Assembly: GCA_016946835.1 (NCBI GenBank) | Contig: JACVTC010000087.1 | Coordinates: 305,001 to 369,000 of the forward strand | DNA length: 64,000 nucleotides | DNA from: Neocallimastix lanati (nom. inval.) | Taxonomy: Eukaryota; Neocallimastigomycota; Neocallimastigomycetes; Neocallimastigales; Neocallimastigaceae | Direction: 5' to 3' | Shown: in pieces, positions 13,300 through 25,478 of the stretch | Numbering within the stretch: the stretch's first letter is position 1 | Layout of the letters: each line of letters starts with the position of its first letter | Program-made: the position numbers and the translations under genes | The notes under the pieces: generated by a model | What the model saw: only the letters and a program-made list of their open reading frames with translations | Told to the model about the DNA's origin: nothing | Database searches by the model: none

Positions 13300-15010
13300 G
13301 ACAATCTATCTTTTTGGTTATTTTCTTAAGTAGAGGACTTCCGTGGTGTTTCATTAATATTTGCGGTTTGGGAGCATCATCATAATATGGCTTTTTTGAA
13401 TAAATATTTGAATCCATGTTGGATTTCCTTTTATACTCATGTTTATCATTGGTAATGAAAATATCTGGTTGTTGTAGATTAAATAAATATTTGATATGTA
13501 TTATTTAAAATGATATTATTATTTAGGAGTTCGCTATTATTGTCTTTTACATTATTATTTGATTTGAATCGTAGCGAATTATCATTACTATTTGTATAGT
13601 CATTATTTTTTTTTTTTGAGTTATTCAAATTAATTTGTGGTGCTTTATTATTTTCTTTTGAATTAATAACACTTTTATTATCTTTGATTAAAGAATGATC
13701 AAAATTATAGCTATAATTTATTGTTGAGCTATTATAAGTGATTTGTTTATTTTCATATTATGATATATCATAGTTAGCAGGCGTGTTTTCTTGAAAAACA
13801 ACTTATGGACTAAGTGGAGGCTTTGATCTTTAATATTCATGGCAGTGTAACTATTGGAATCGAAATTAATTCCCAGAAATATACTTAGATTTGTGTTTGG
13901 TTCAAATTTTAATTTTTTATTCATGTTCTTATTGTAATACATGATGTATCTAAATAAATTTATTTTGTTTAAGTTGCTTTTTTTATTACAAAAAATTTCG
14001 TAAGGTATTAAGTTTGATATGATTACTCGTGGTGTGATGTTGCACAAATAATTAGAATAAATTACAATGTATCAAAATCATAACGTAGTTTTCTAGAATT
14101 TGGTTGTATCTTTCAGCAATACCATTAATTTCATGGTTATATGGAGAAAATTTTCTTAATAACCTTCCCTCTTCAGAATATCTTAATACAGGAATTACTG
14201 TATTCCTTTGTATAATTAGATTTAAAGTATTTGATTTTGTTTTCAGAATGATTATTGATGTATTTGATAAAATTTATAATAATATTAATGACTTTAGATT
14301 TTTCTTTTATAAGATGAATCTAGGATTTAAGGCTTAAGTCATCAATAAATGTAATAATGTATTTAAAATCATCTTGTTATACTGGTGTAATTGGCCCAAT
14401 TATATCAGAATGAATAATATCAAGCGTACTTTGTGCTTTTTGTGGTATTTTATTATGTGGCTAGGATCCGAGTTTTGAAATGGAGCATTCCTTTCATTTA
14501 TTTGTTATGTTATGAAGTTCTAGGTATTTTGAAATGTCTCTTTGGCAGAAATGGCCAAATCTATTATGCCAGTGCATTAATGATTGATCATTTAGTTCTG
14601 TAAAGTTTACGTCAATTTCATTATATATGGTGAAGGTAATAATAAATGCCTTACTTTTATTTACCTCAAATTCTCCAATAAGTTTTTCATCTTTGATAAG
14701 ATTAAAGAATATATTATCATTTTTGAAAGACATTGTGTGGTTGAAGCCTTCTTTTGCAAGTTATACTCCTCCAATAAGATTTTTATTAATATTTTTAGAG
14801 TAGTAAACCTTTTCAAGCGTGATTTTGTTTCCCTTAATACATCGGTTAAATTTTTCAAATCCTTCAAAAGAACATATAGGTTTAATTGAACATTTTATAG
14901 TAATGCTAGTACTTGTAAACTTTTCTAGTGTAGAAATTACATTTGTTTATATGTTCGCTGGAACTAGTATTATAGGTCTAAAATATAGTCTTAGGTGAAG
15001 TTATATTATC
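13300..15010 (-). pseudogene. Ty1/copia element A: protease, GAG-pre-integrase and integrase remnants
   Basis: Minus-strand motifs in order: a protease remnant NTSSSEHIN (about 14965; expected D-[ST]-G-A-[ST]-E-H-I); LMHWHNRFGHFCQRDISKYL (GAG-pre-integrase, 14500-14580); KECSISK; DIIHSDIIGPITP, holding the first integrase Asp; FIDDLS; IKYFKSNYTKEY, where the second catalytic Asp is Asn; INGIAERYNQILENYV, with the catalytic Glu retained; and, from 14047 to 13718, the integrase C-terminal IPYEIFCNKKSNLNKINLF, KFEPNTNLSIFLGINFDSNS and SLHLVHKLFF. The stretch 13300-13717 is a low-complexity Asn/Lys linker ending near DDAPKPQILMKHHGSPLLKK. Several stops and frameshifts break it. Confidence 0.85.
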
Positions 15011-15379
15011 AATGTTATATAAGTTATTATAACGTGATTCTTGAATATTAATTTTGGACAAGACTCTCTTTATCTCTGTTAGGGAAATGGTATCCTCCTT
15101 CATTTCTTTTAATACATTTGTCATATGTTTCATTAAGAATATTATCATTTAAAATCATATTATCTGATGTGATGTCAGAATTTTTATATTCACCATGCAT
15201 CGTATTAATTTCTTCATAGCATGGGGTATACTCATTTTCTTCAAAACTTTCAATATTATTAATAGTATTGTTATTATTTCTCCATTTATAATTTGATCTA
15301 CTTTTGTTATTATTTCAGTTATTTTTATAATCTATGGTTTTGTTATTATTTTTTACTCTTGAATTATTTCTATTTGTTC

Positions 15380-16059
15380 CACAAGGATTAAAGTAGCCTA
15401 AATGATCTTGATTGCCAAAAATAACGTAAAATTTTGTTTGATTATTAAAATTATGTACATTAGATACTTAATTAATGTTGTGACACTCGATATTATCGAG
15501 GTTCATTTTATCATCATATTCATTGTTGTTTGATGTTTTGCCTGAATTGTTTCTTGATTTTTGAATATTAAATCTTGGGAAATGATTGTATTTTCTTTCT
15601 TGATGATAGGATAACATAATATATTTGTCTTTGATTTCAGAGTAAAAATTAGATACTTTCATGAATGAACTGTATGTAACTTTGCTTTGTAATTCCTTAG
15701 GAAGTGAGTTATATAAAATGGATATTTTTTCAATTTTTGGAAGATCTATTGATAATATCTTAAGCGGCTTGAATAGTTCACAAATTTCATTAATTAATTC
15801 TATTGTTTCGTGGAAGGATTCTGTGAGCATCTTATATAATTGTTTGATGCACATACTACAAAGGACTAAGTTGCTTATCTAATATAGAATTTTGATTTTT
15901 TTGCATTTTGGCATACGTATTTTGAGAGTCTCTAATGAAAAATTTAATACGGTCGATAACGTTTGCTGTAATGTCAGAGCATACTTGAGCATCTTCAGCA
16001 ACAATGTCTTCATACAACTTCTTATCTTCTTTAGTTGATGTTTCAATAATTATAAACAT
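15380..16059 (-). pseudogene. Ty1/copia element A: gag remnant
   Basis: The frame from ATG 16059 reads ETSTKEDKKLYEDIVAEDAQ and FIRDSQNTYAKMQK up to a stop. A second frame follows (15854-15468) with ETIELINEICELFKPLKIL, IDLPKIEKISILYNSLPKEL and QSKVTYSSFMKVSNFYSEIK, typical of the UBN2/copia-type capsid domain. About 50 bases farther the translation YVIFGNQDHLGYFNPC sits where a CCHC zinc knuckle is expected. It keeps the G-x-x-x-H spacing but lacks the first cysteines. The protein would form the virus-like particle of the retroelement; it is split and not functional. Confidence 0.8.
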
Positions 16060-16269
16060 GGTTAAGTAATTTATGTTACATACTATATTAATAAAGTTAT
16101 TTATAAATAAATATAAATAGGTAATTACGAATGTTTAATATAATAAAATTTACATGCATTTATACTAAAATGTGGCTTGTTATGATACTTATAACTAATT
16201 ACATTATATTATGTTATGTTTATATTAATTTATATATAAATTCACATATTGTAGTAACAATTTTAAATA

Positions 16270-16781
16270 TTATTATTATTTATCCATTTTTATTTTTTTC
16301 AAATCGTATATCGTTTTATTTGTTTTAAATAGTTTTATTATTTAAAAAGTTTTTTTAATTTTTTTTTTACATTTTTTTATTATAAAATATTTATATTAAT
16401 ATTAATATCTTTATTATTAATTAAAATTTAAAATTTATTATATATAAATTTTTTTTAATTCTATTTTTTTTTTTTTTTTTTTTTTTACAAAAAAAATGAT
16501 AAAAACATTTTGGAAATTTAAAAATATTTAATAATACAATAGAATTAGTGAAAAGTTAATTTATACCTATTCACACAACTTTCATTTAATATTTATATAT
16601 TTTTTTTTATATTTATTATATAAAAAAAGAGAAATATAAGACTATATATATTTTGAAGTTTTTCATTTAAGTAAAAAAAAAAAAAAATATAAAATAGAAA
16701 AGTATTTTATAGTTCGTACATCTAATATATATTGAGTGTTTTATAAATAAATATTTAATATGTAAGTATACTATTATAATA

Positions 16782-16816
<35 letters not shown>

Positions 16817-19616
16817 TAATGCTATTTTGCTATTTATAAAATAATTAATAACATGTAAATAATTATTTTTAAATATAATTATGTATATATTTATGATTAT
16901 TTATTAATTTTCTAATTTATTATGTATATTTTTATATATATATATATTTTTTAAAAAAAAAAAAAATTTCCATTTTATAAATTTCAAAATTTAAAGTAAA
17001 ATATATGGATATTAAAATACATTTTCAATTTTTATCTATTTATTTATTTTTATTTTTATTTTTTATTTTTTAAATTGCATTCTTTCGCCATAATTAATAA
17101 AAATAAGCATAATGATAATAGATGACGATAAGAAGGAATTACTTAAACAACATTTAATTTCAATTTTGGAACCAATGTAACTTTAAAATCTTTAATAATA
17201 TTTATATATATATGTCAATATTTTATTGTTTATATTTTATTATTTTTTTCTATTTAAATAAATAAACAAATATATGCATATAAGATAAGATTTATTATTT
17301 ATTATATTTTAACTATTAATAAATAATTTATATAATTAATATAAATTAGCTGTGATGCCGATCCAGACACTTTAGGTATGTCACTGCAAAAATAATTTAT
17401 TTTCAATTATTATTATTATTTTTTTTTAAACTGTTGTATATTTACTTATTATAATTGGAATTTTAAACAATAATATATAATATATATATATATTTATATA
17501 TATTTTTTTAAAATTAAATTTATAGCTGATTATGTTATTGCTTTACTTTCACCAGATATTCCTGATAAGGAATTAAAAAATTTAATTAATAGTCAATTAG
17601 AAGAATTTCTAAAATCTGGTAATATTTCTTATTTAATATTTAAATAAGAATTTAAAAATAATTTGTAATATATAAATTATATTTATGTAATAATATTATT
17701 ATTAAAAATATTTCATTATGAAATTAAATATTTTTTATTATAGAAACCGAAAATTTCGTTAATCAATTATTTAAAATTATCGAAACTAAATCATATCTTC
17801 CTGGATATTCAAATAATAATAACGAAGAAAAGTCTTCAGATTTAAAACGTTCTCGAGATGATGCAGAGGAACAAAAAGAAGATAGTGATCAATCCGACGA
17901 TGATAGAAATTTCAAACATAAAAGAATCACAAAAGATAATAAGTCTTCTTCTCATTCAACAAAACCAGAATATGAAGAACAAACACAACCTCCAAATAAA
18001 AAAAATAGAACAGAAAATAAATTAAATAATAAATCCTCTAATAGAGAACAAAATGATAATATACATCAAAATAATAATAATAATAATCATAATAATAATA
18101 ATAATAATAATAATAGAAATTCATATCAAAGGAATAATTCACAGGAAAAGAGAATCCATAATTCAAATAATGATAACAAACTTGGAAAAAGAAGAAGAAA
18201 TGAACATGATACAGATAATTCAAAAGGAAATGGAAAATTCATACGTAATCATAATGATACTAATGAGGAGGGAAGAAACAATTATAAAAATAATAATAAT
18301 TACCGTCAAAATCAACAAATGAGTAATAACAATATGAATAATAATATGAATAATATAAATAATAATATGAATATGAATAATAATATGAATAATAATATGA
18401 CTAACATGAATAACATGAATAACATGAATAATATGAATAATATGAATAATATGAATATGGGTATGAATATGAATAATAATATGAATATGAATATGAATAT
18501 GAATAATCAAAATTTTGGTTATTTAAATAATATGAATACTAATGGTAATATGTGGTTTAATCAAAATAATCAAAATATGTCTACCATGCAAAATAATCAA
18601 AATAGATTCCGTAATAGAAATTCACAACTATTTAGAAATAATAACAATAATAATAACAATAATAATAGTAATATTAATAATAATAATGGAATGCACATAA
18701 GACAAAGATGTATAGATTATGATGGTTAGTAAAACCTACTAATAACTTTATTATTACTTAATCTATCTATATTTATATTTATATAAATATATATAAATAT
18801 AAATATATAAATAAATTTTTTTTAAATAATATATATATATATATTTCTTATTCAATATATATTGATATTTATAATATTTATATATATATATATTTATTAT
18901 TCAATATTTATTAATATTTATAATATATATATATATTTATTAATTGAAATATCAATAATATGATCGATTTTATGTTTCTATAATAGAAAAAGGTTATTGT
19001 TTAAGAGGTAATATGTGTCCATTTGATCATGGAATGGACAGAATTGTTGTTGATGAATTGGGAAACCCTAATAATATGATTAATAATAATATTCCACCAA
19101 GAATGATGCAAGGAATGAATCAAAATAATTTTAATAATCCATTTATGAATGGAAATAATATGTTTGATAATGAAAATTCATATTGTAAGTTAATTATCTT
19201 TTAAAGGAAAATAAAATAAAATAAAATTAAATAAAATAAAATAAAATAAAATAAAATAGAATAAATAAAATAAACTAAAATAAAACAAGATAAATGATAA
19301 ACATTTATCTATATAATAAATAATCTATAATATCATATTATATCATATTATATTATGATGTATATTGTTATATTATATTTTATTATATCATATCAAATAT
19401 ATAGTACTTTTTACTAAATTATTTATTGTTTATTATTTTTTTATTTTTGTATTTCTGTATTTATTATATATATATATATATATATATTATTTATTTATTT
19501 ATCTTGTTTTATTTTTGATAGTGAATACTGAAGGTTATGATCCTGAACAACCATCCTATAAATCAAATGTCGGTCCAGTACAGTGGGGAAATCAATTCAA
19601 TGATAATAATACTACC

Positions 19617-19681
<65 letters not shown>

Positions 19682-21206
19682 ACAAAATGAAGATCAGAAT
19701 CTTTCGAATCAATCAAATAATGAAAATATAAATCATGATGGAAGTAATCATAATTCAACAAATAGTAGAGGCAGAAGTGGACGAGGTAGAGGTAGAGGTA
19801 GAGGTGGATTTGGTTTTAATAGACATAGATCATCATCAGTGAAGCATCCTATATTAAATATAGAAAATATACCCCCAGAATATTTTGCTATTGATAAAAT
19901 TAATAATTATTTCAAAAAATTTGGTACCATTATAAACATAAATCTTAATCCAAGACATTATAAAGCTACTATTCAATTTAGTCAGTATAGTGAAGCCAAT
20001 CAAGCCTACAATAGTCCAGATCCAATTTTCGGAAATCGATTTGTTAAATTGTATTGGGCTAAGATAGAACCTGAAGAAAATGAAAATTCAATATCAAATG
20101 AAAATGATGATAATACCAATGTTAATACCAATGCCAATGCCAATGCCAATGCCAATTCAATATCAAGGGAAGAAGAAAAAGAAAAACAAGAAGCAGCAAC
20201 TCCTCTCTCATCAGAAGAAATGGATCAAATAAATAAAATGAAAAAATCCATGATTAGTAAACAATTGGAGAAACAAAAAACATTTATGAAACAAGTTGAA
20301 AATCCCGACCTTACTAAACTGGAAAAGGAAGAAATTTTAAATAATATTAAATTGATTGCTGAATCTGTAAAACACATTATGAATGCATCACCTCAACATA
20401 TTAAAATACTGGCTGGTAATATATTACAACAACCAAAAGAATCAAATAATAAATCTGAACATTCAATAACTGCTGATACCAATGTTACTACTACCACAAA
20501 ATCAACTGAAGAAAATGATAAAGAAAAGAGCTCTACCGAATTAACACCGGAGGAACAATCTTTAAAAGAGAAAGTAGAATCCTTAAAAGCTGAGGTAAAT
20601 TTTTTTAATATAATATAAGTCTATTTTTTAATATCTATTTTTTATTATAAATAGTCTTATGAAATAAAAAAAAAAATAAATAAAAAAAAAAAAAAAAAAA
20701 AAGATAATACATAAAAAATAAAAATAAAATTATTTAATTATATATTTACTTTAAATATTATATATTTATATATTTATATATAATTTATTAATATATTATT
20801 TATTTATATTATTGTTATTATTTTCATTATAATAAATATAATATACACTTATTATCATAATCATATATTATAATTTATTTATTAAAATTACATAAATTAT
20901 AAAAAAAAAAAAAAAAAAAAAGGCACAATCTCTTGGAATTGATCCTTCATCTCTAACATCAGCTACCACTACCACTGTCTCTTCTACTCTTTCACTAAGG
21001 GGAAGAGGTGGTTATCGCGCCCGTGCTAGAGGTATATATCCATGGGCAAGAGGAGGTAGATCTTTTAAATTAGATAATCGTCCTACTAAATTATTAATTA
21101 AAGGTTTTTCTAAAGAAAATCAATCTACCGTTAAACATCATTTTGAAGTAATTATTTTTTTTACAATTTTTTTTTTATTTATATTACTTAGATTTACTTC
21201 CTTCCT

Positions 21207-21245
<39 letters not shown>

Positions 21246-22233
21246 AAAATTAAAATAAAAATAAAAATTATTGGAAAAGAAATATATATATCATATAAAT
21301 TAATTTATATCTAATTTATCTAATTTATCTAACAAATTTAACCTTTCTTTCTTATTATATATATAATATTTTAGTTATTTGGTTTAATAGAAAATTATTA
21401 TTTAAGTAAGGATGGTCTCTCAGCTATCGTTCATTATCAAACTCGTCGTGAAGCAGAACAAGTAAAAATCATAATCATATCAAAAAAAATAAAAATTATT
21501 TTATTATATTTTATATATATATTTTAAACAATAATAATATAATTTATTTATTTATTAATTTATTTATTATATATTAATTTTTAATTAATTATTAAATAAT
21601 AATAATAATTATAATTATAATTTTAATAAATAATTATATACTTATATTTATATTTATTTATTATATATATTATTTATAATTGAAAGGCCCTTGCTTACGG
21701 TAAAAAAGTAGAAGGAATAAATGATACACTTGAACTATCGTGGTTTACCGAAACCCCAGATCCAAATCTTTATGAAGTTTCAACACCATCTAGTACAACA
21801 CCCGTTGGTGCCTCTAATGCTGTAGCTGAAGCATTAGCTCAATTAGCCAATAAAATTAACAAAATAAATAATCCAGAGAATAAAGCCCTCGCAAATCTAT
21901 CCTCCACCTTAGAAAATTTAAATAAATCAGCAACAGAAAATAAAGTCACATCTGAAATAAATAATGAAACTGAAGAAAAGAAAAAAGAAGAAAATTCCAT
22001 ATAATTTATTATTATTATTTAACTTTCCAAAAAAAATTAAATAAATTAATGATAATAAAAGTAATTCTAATAATTTTATTAATTTAATAATAAATATTAT
22101 TACATAATAAAAAAAAAAAAAAAAAAAAAATAAACTCAAATAAATTTATTAATATTATTATTATTATTATTATTATTATAAAGTTTATATTAAAAACTAA
22201 CAAAAAAACAAAGACTAAAAGAACTATTATTTA

Positions 22234-22280
<47 letters not shown>

Positions 22281-22670
22281 TTTTATTTTATTTTTTTATT
22301 TTTTCTTTTATCTTTTTTCTCATTTATCATTTATCTTTTTTTTATATTTTATTTAATATTTATTAAGAAATCCAAAGTAATAAAGATTAAAATCAAAATT
22401 AATTAAATTAAATTAATAACAATAATAATAATAATAATTATGTATTAAACAAATTATAAATAAAAAAAATATATATATACAATATGATACTTTTTTTTCT
22501 TAAAAAAAAAAAAGTTGTTACATATAGTATAAATAATTTATTTTCATTTATTTATTTTTTTTTATTCATATAAAATTTTTATTTTACTGTTCTTATTCTG
22601 ACTATGAACTTTTTTTATTTTTTTAATTTTTACTTTTTCTTATTTACATTTCATTCATTCTTGTTAAACT

Positions 22671-22704
<34 letters not shown>

Positions 22705-23000
22705 TCTAAAAAAAAAACATTTCTATATTTATATATATATATATATATATATATTTGAACTTTTAATTATAGTTTAAAAGTATATTATGTATATATTTAT
22801 ATTTATTTATTTTATATTTTTTATTTTAATAATTAATATTAATATTATTATTATTATTATTTTACTTTCTCTTTGTTTTCCATTATTACACATAAATATA
22901 AAAGAATAAAAAAAAAATGAAATAAAATATGTATAATAAAATAAATTAAAAAAAAAAAATAATAATAATAATTAATATTTCTAGCTTTTTGTATAAATAA
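16270..23000 (+). repeat. Segmental duplication, unit 2 (about 6.7 kb, carries RBM26/27-like copy 2)
   Basis: Direct repeat of about 3430-10440. Exon sequences are almost identical and introns align with small indels. Notable differences: intron 1 is about 170 nt shorter here (17177-17349 against 4283-4626), (AAT)n runs differ in number, and the roughly 240-bp segment after the gene in unit 1 is absent. Confidence 0.85.
17112..22004 (+). CDS. RBM26/27-like RNA-binding protein, copy 2 (intact paralogue)
   Basis: Nine exons with borders equivalent to copy 1: 17112-17176, 17350-17375, 17526-17618, 17744-18724, 18987-19184, 19522-20594, 20923-21147, 21375-21461 and 21687-22004, totalling 3066 nt and 1021 residues with no stop. 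The domains are the same: PWI-like N-terminus, Asn/Met linker, C-x8-C-x5-C-x3-H finger, RG-rich stretch and two RRMs. Protein differences seen by eye are few: residue 4 Glu to Asp; His to Tyr in the KPEHEE stretch; SQPFR to SQLFR; LNNIN to LNNMN; an extra Met/Asn/Gly segment (about 18456-18500); and poly-Asn lengths. Both copies keep reading frame and splice sites, so both could be expressed. Alternatively the two units could be a haplotype assembly artefact. Confidence 0.9.
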
Positions 23001-24539
23001 AAAGAATGAAAAAAAAAATCTTTTGAAAATGAGTTAAGAGTTATTTAATATTTAAAATTTAATATTTAAAATTTAATATTAAATATTTATTATTTATTAT
23101 TTATTATTTATTATTTATTATTTAATTATTATTTATTATTTATTATTCATTATTTATTATTTATTATTATTATTTATTATATATTATTTATTAATAAATA
23201 CTCTTATTATTTATTATTTATTATTTATTAATAAATACTCTTTTTTATTATTTATTATTTATTATTTATTATTCAATTATTAAATTATTTATTTATTTAT
23301 TTATTTGTTTATTTATTAAAATGATTCACATTGATTATATTTAAAATAAAAATTTAAATTTAAAAAAATAATTAAATATAAAAAATAATATATTTGTAAT
23401 ATATATTTTGATATATTTTAATGAATATATAAACAATAAATTCAAAATAAATAAAAATGAATGAATAATTGGGAATTAAAATTTAAAAATAAATTTTTTA
23501 ATTAAAATTTAGATTTAATAATAATTAAAGTTTAATATTTAATAATTAAATTTTAATTTTTAAATATTTAAATAAAACATTTTAGAATTGAAAAATAGTT
23601 TTTATTTTGTTTTATTTTAAAGATTCAAAGATTTTATCATATATAATTTTAAGATTCATTCTATTCTATTCAATTCTATTTTATTTTATTTTATCCAATT
23701 TTATGTTATTTTATGTTATTTTATGTTATTTTATATTATTTTATACTTCTCATTTTTTATTTATTAATGTTTTTATTTTATATCATTTTTTATTATTTCA
23801 TTTAATTTTTACACTTTTTTTTTAATATTTTGTTTTATTTTAATTTTTATTTTTTATGATTTTAAATATTAAATTTTGACTTTTTATAATTAAAAAAAAA
23901 AAAAAAAAAAAAAGGAAAAATTATTAAATTATTATATTTAATATTTTTTCTGAGAATTATTCCTTTATTACTACAAGTAAATCAATTTATAAATTATTAT
24001 CATGAGATTTATTATATATGTGTTGTATGTCATATTATTTTTTTATTTTAATTTATTTTTTTTTTATTTTTTTTTTTTTTTAAAAAACTTCCATATAAAA
24101 TATATAAAATATATAAAATATAGAATATATAGAAAATATAGAAAACATATTTTTTATATTTAATTTCATGGTTCCAAAAAAAAAAAGTTTTTTCTATTAT
24201 ATTAAATTTTTTTATTTAAAATTATAAAAATTATTTTTAAATTATATTAAAAAAATATATTAAAAAGCAAAACAAAACAAACAAAAAAATTTTAAAAAAA
24301 AAAAAAAAATAAAATTAAAAAATATTTTTCAATTATTAATATTAATATTAATATTATTATTAGTATTATTATTATTATTAGTATTATTATTAGTATTTTA
24401 TTTCTTGTAACCTTCTAAACTTTTAATAGAATTAATATTTATTTTAATAATTAATAAAAATAATAATAATAACAATATTTAATAATAAGAAATAAATAAA
24501 TATTAAATATTAATATTTTAACTGTTTTTTTTTTCTCTT

Positions 24540-24573
<34 letters not shown>

Positions 24574-24977
24574 TTTTTTTTTTTATTCTTTTATTTTTAT
24601 TCTTTTATTTTTATTTTTATTTTATAATTAAACTTTATATTCCCTTTTATATATGTTTATTTTTAATATACAATATTTTGAAATTTAATTTTTCACACTT
24701 GTAGCGAATTATTAAAAAAATATCAAATTCTTACTTTTAAAAAAAAGAACTCTAATAATATTTAAATTCTTAAATATCATTATCTTTTTTTTTTTTTAAT
24801 ATTTAAATATATATATATAATAAAAAATTTAAAAGTAATTTAAATCAGAAAAAAAAAAATATACTTATCATCTAACACAATTAGTAAACTTTTACCAAAA
24901 AATAAAAGAAATTATAAAAAAAAATAATAATAAAAAAAAAACTATCGAATTTAAAATAAATTATAACTCTAATAGAA
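23000..24977. other. AT-rich intergenic spacer with short-period repeats
   Basis: About 23040-23310 is a degenerate array of ATTTATT/TATTATT units. About 23690-23750 has ATTTTATGTT units. The rest is homopolymer-rich sequence. No credible reading frame is present; open frames here are short and made of Ile/Phe/Tyr codons produced by base composition. Confidence 0.6.
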
Positions 24978-25478
24978 ATGAGTAAAAGAAATAGAAATGA
25001 CGAAAGTGATAATGAACAAACTAAGGTATATAGATATTATAATTAAAGAATACTATTGAAATTTATACTTTATATTTCTTTTTTAATTATTATTATTAAT
25101 TTTAATTATTATTATTATTATTATTATTATTATAAATAATTAATACAAAAATTTCTTTTTATATATATAATATTCTTTCATTCATTACATTTTATTATTT
25201 AATTAATACTATAATATATTATTTTCAAAAATAAAAATAAAATAAAATAAAAAAAGAAAATTTTTACATCAAATAAAGAAAGTAATATAAATCCACAGTC
25301 TTCAAATAAAAAATTTGAAAATGATATGGAAATATGTTATGAAGATAATGAAATCAATGTTTTTAGTAATAAGACTGCAAAAGTAGTTATAGTAAAAGAA
25401 ATTTCCAGTTCAGAAATTTTAAATATGGATTTCTATCCTAATTTACATAGAAATATAACAAATAAAGTGGGCTGGTAA
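24978..25478 (+). CDS. Small two-exon gene, 89-residue protein of unknown function
   Basis: Exon 1 is 24978-25025, starting MSKRNRNDESDNEQTK. A GTATATAG donor follows, and exon 2 is 25257-25478, ending NITNKVGW at TAA. The intron of 231 nt ends in a purine-rich acceptor (AAAAAAAG). The protein is hydrophilic and acidic in the middle (MEICYEDNEINVFSN), followed by a more structured-looking stretch KVVIVKEISSSEILNMDFYP. It has no signal peptide, membrane segment or motif that I recognise. Support for a real gene: codon composition unlike the surrounding spacer, a clean in-phase splice, and no asparagine-run artefact. It stands alone between two non-coding spacers. Confidence 0.6.

Larger units (their letters stand above)
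10560..16260 (-). mobile_element. Nested LTR-retrotransposon graveyard (Ty1/copia and Ty3/gypsy remnants) between the duplicated units
   Basis: The whole spacer between the two duplication units consists of broken retroelement reading frames, nearly all on the minus strand. In minus-strand order: copia gag (16059 to about 15470), zinc-knuckle remnant (about 15400), protease (about 14960), GAG-pre-integrase (14500-14730), integrase core (about 14450-14100), integrase C-terminus (14047-13718), linker, and RT (13020 to about 12700). A gypsy-type integrase (about 12180-11690) and a second copia protease/pre-integrase (about 11690-10980) follow. Stops and frameshifts occur every few hundred bases. 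No clear LTR pair was found. At 10632-10650 and 10726-10742 there is an imperfect inverted repeat of ATGCTRAAACTATGC type around a poly(T). Confidence 0.85.

Noticed and set aside
23607-23825. 72-codon plus-strand frame rich in Phe/Ile/Leu
   Set aside because: Low-complexity TTTTATGTTA repeats; no start context, splice partner or motif.
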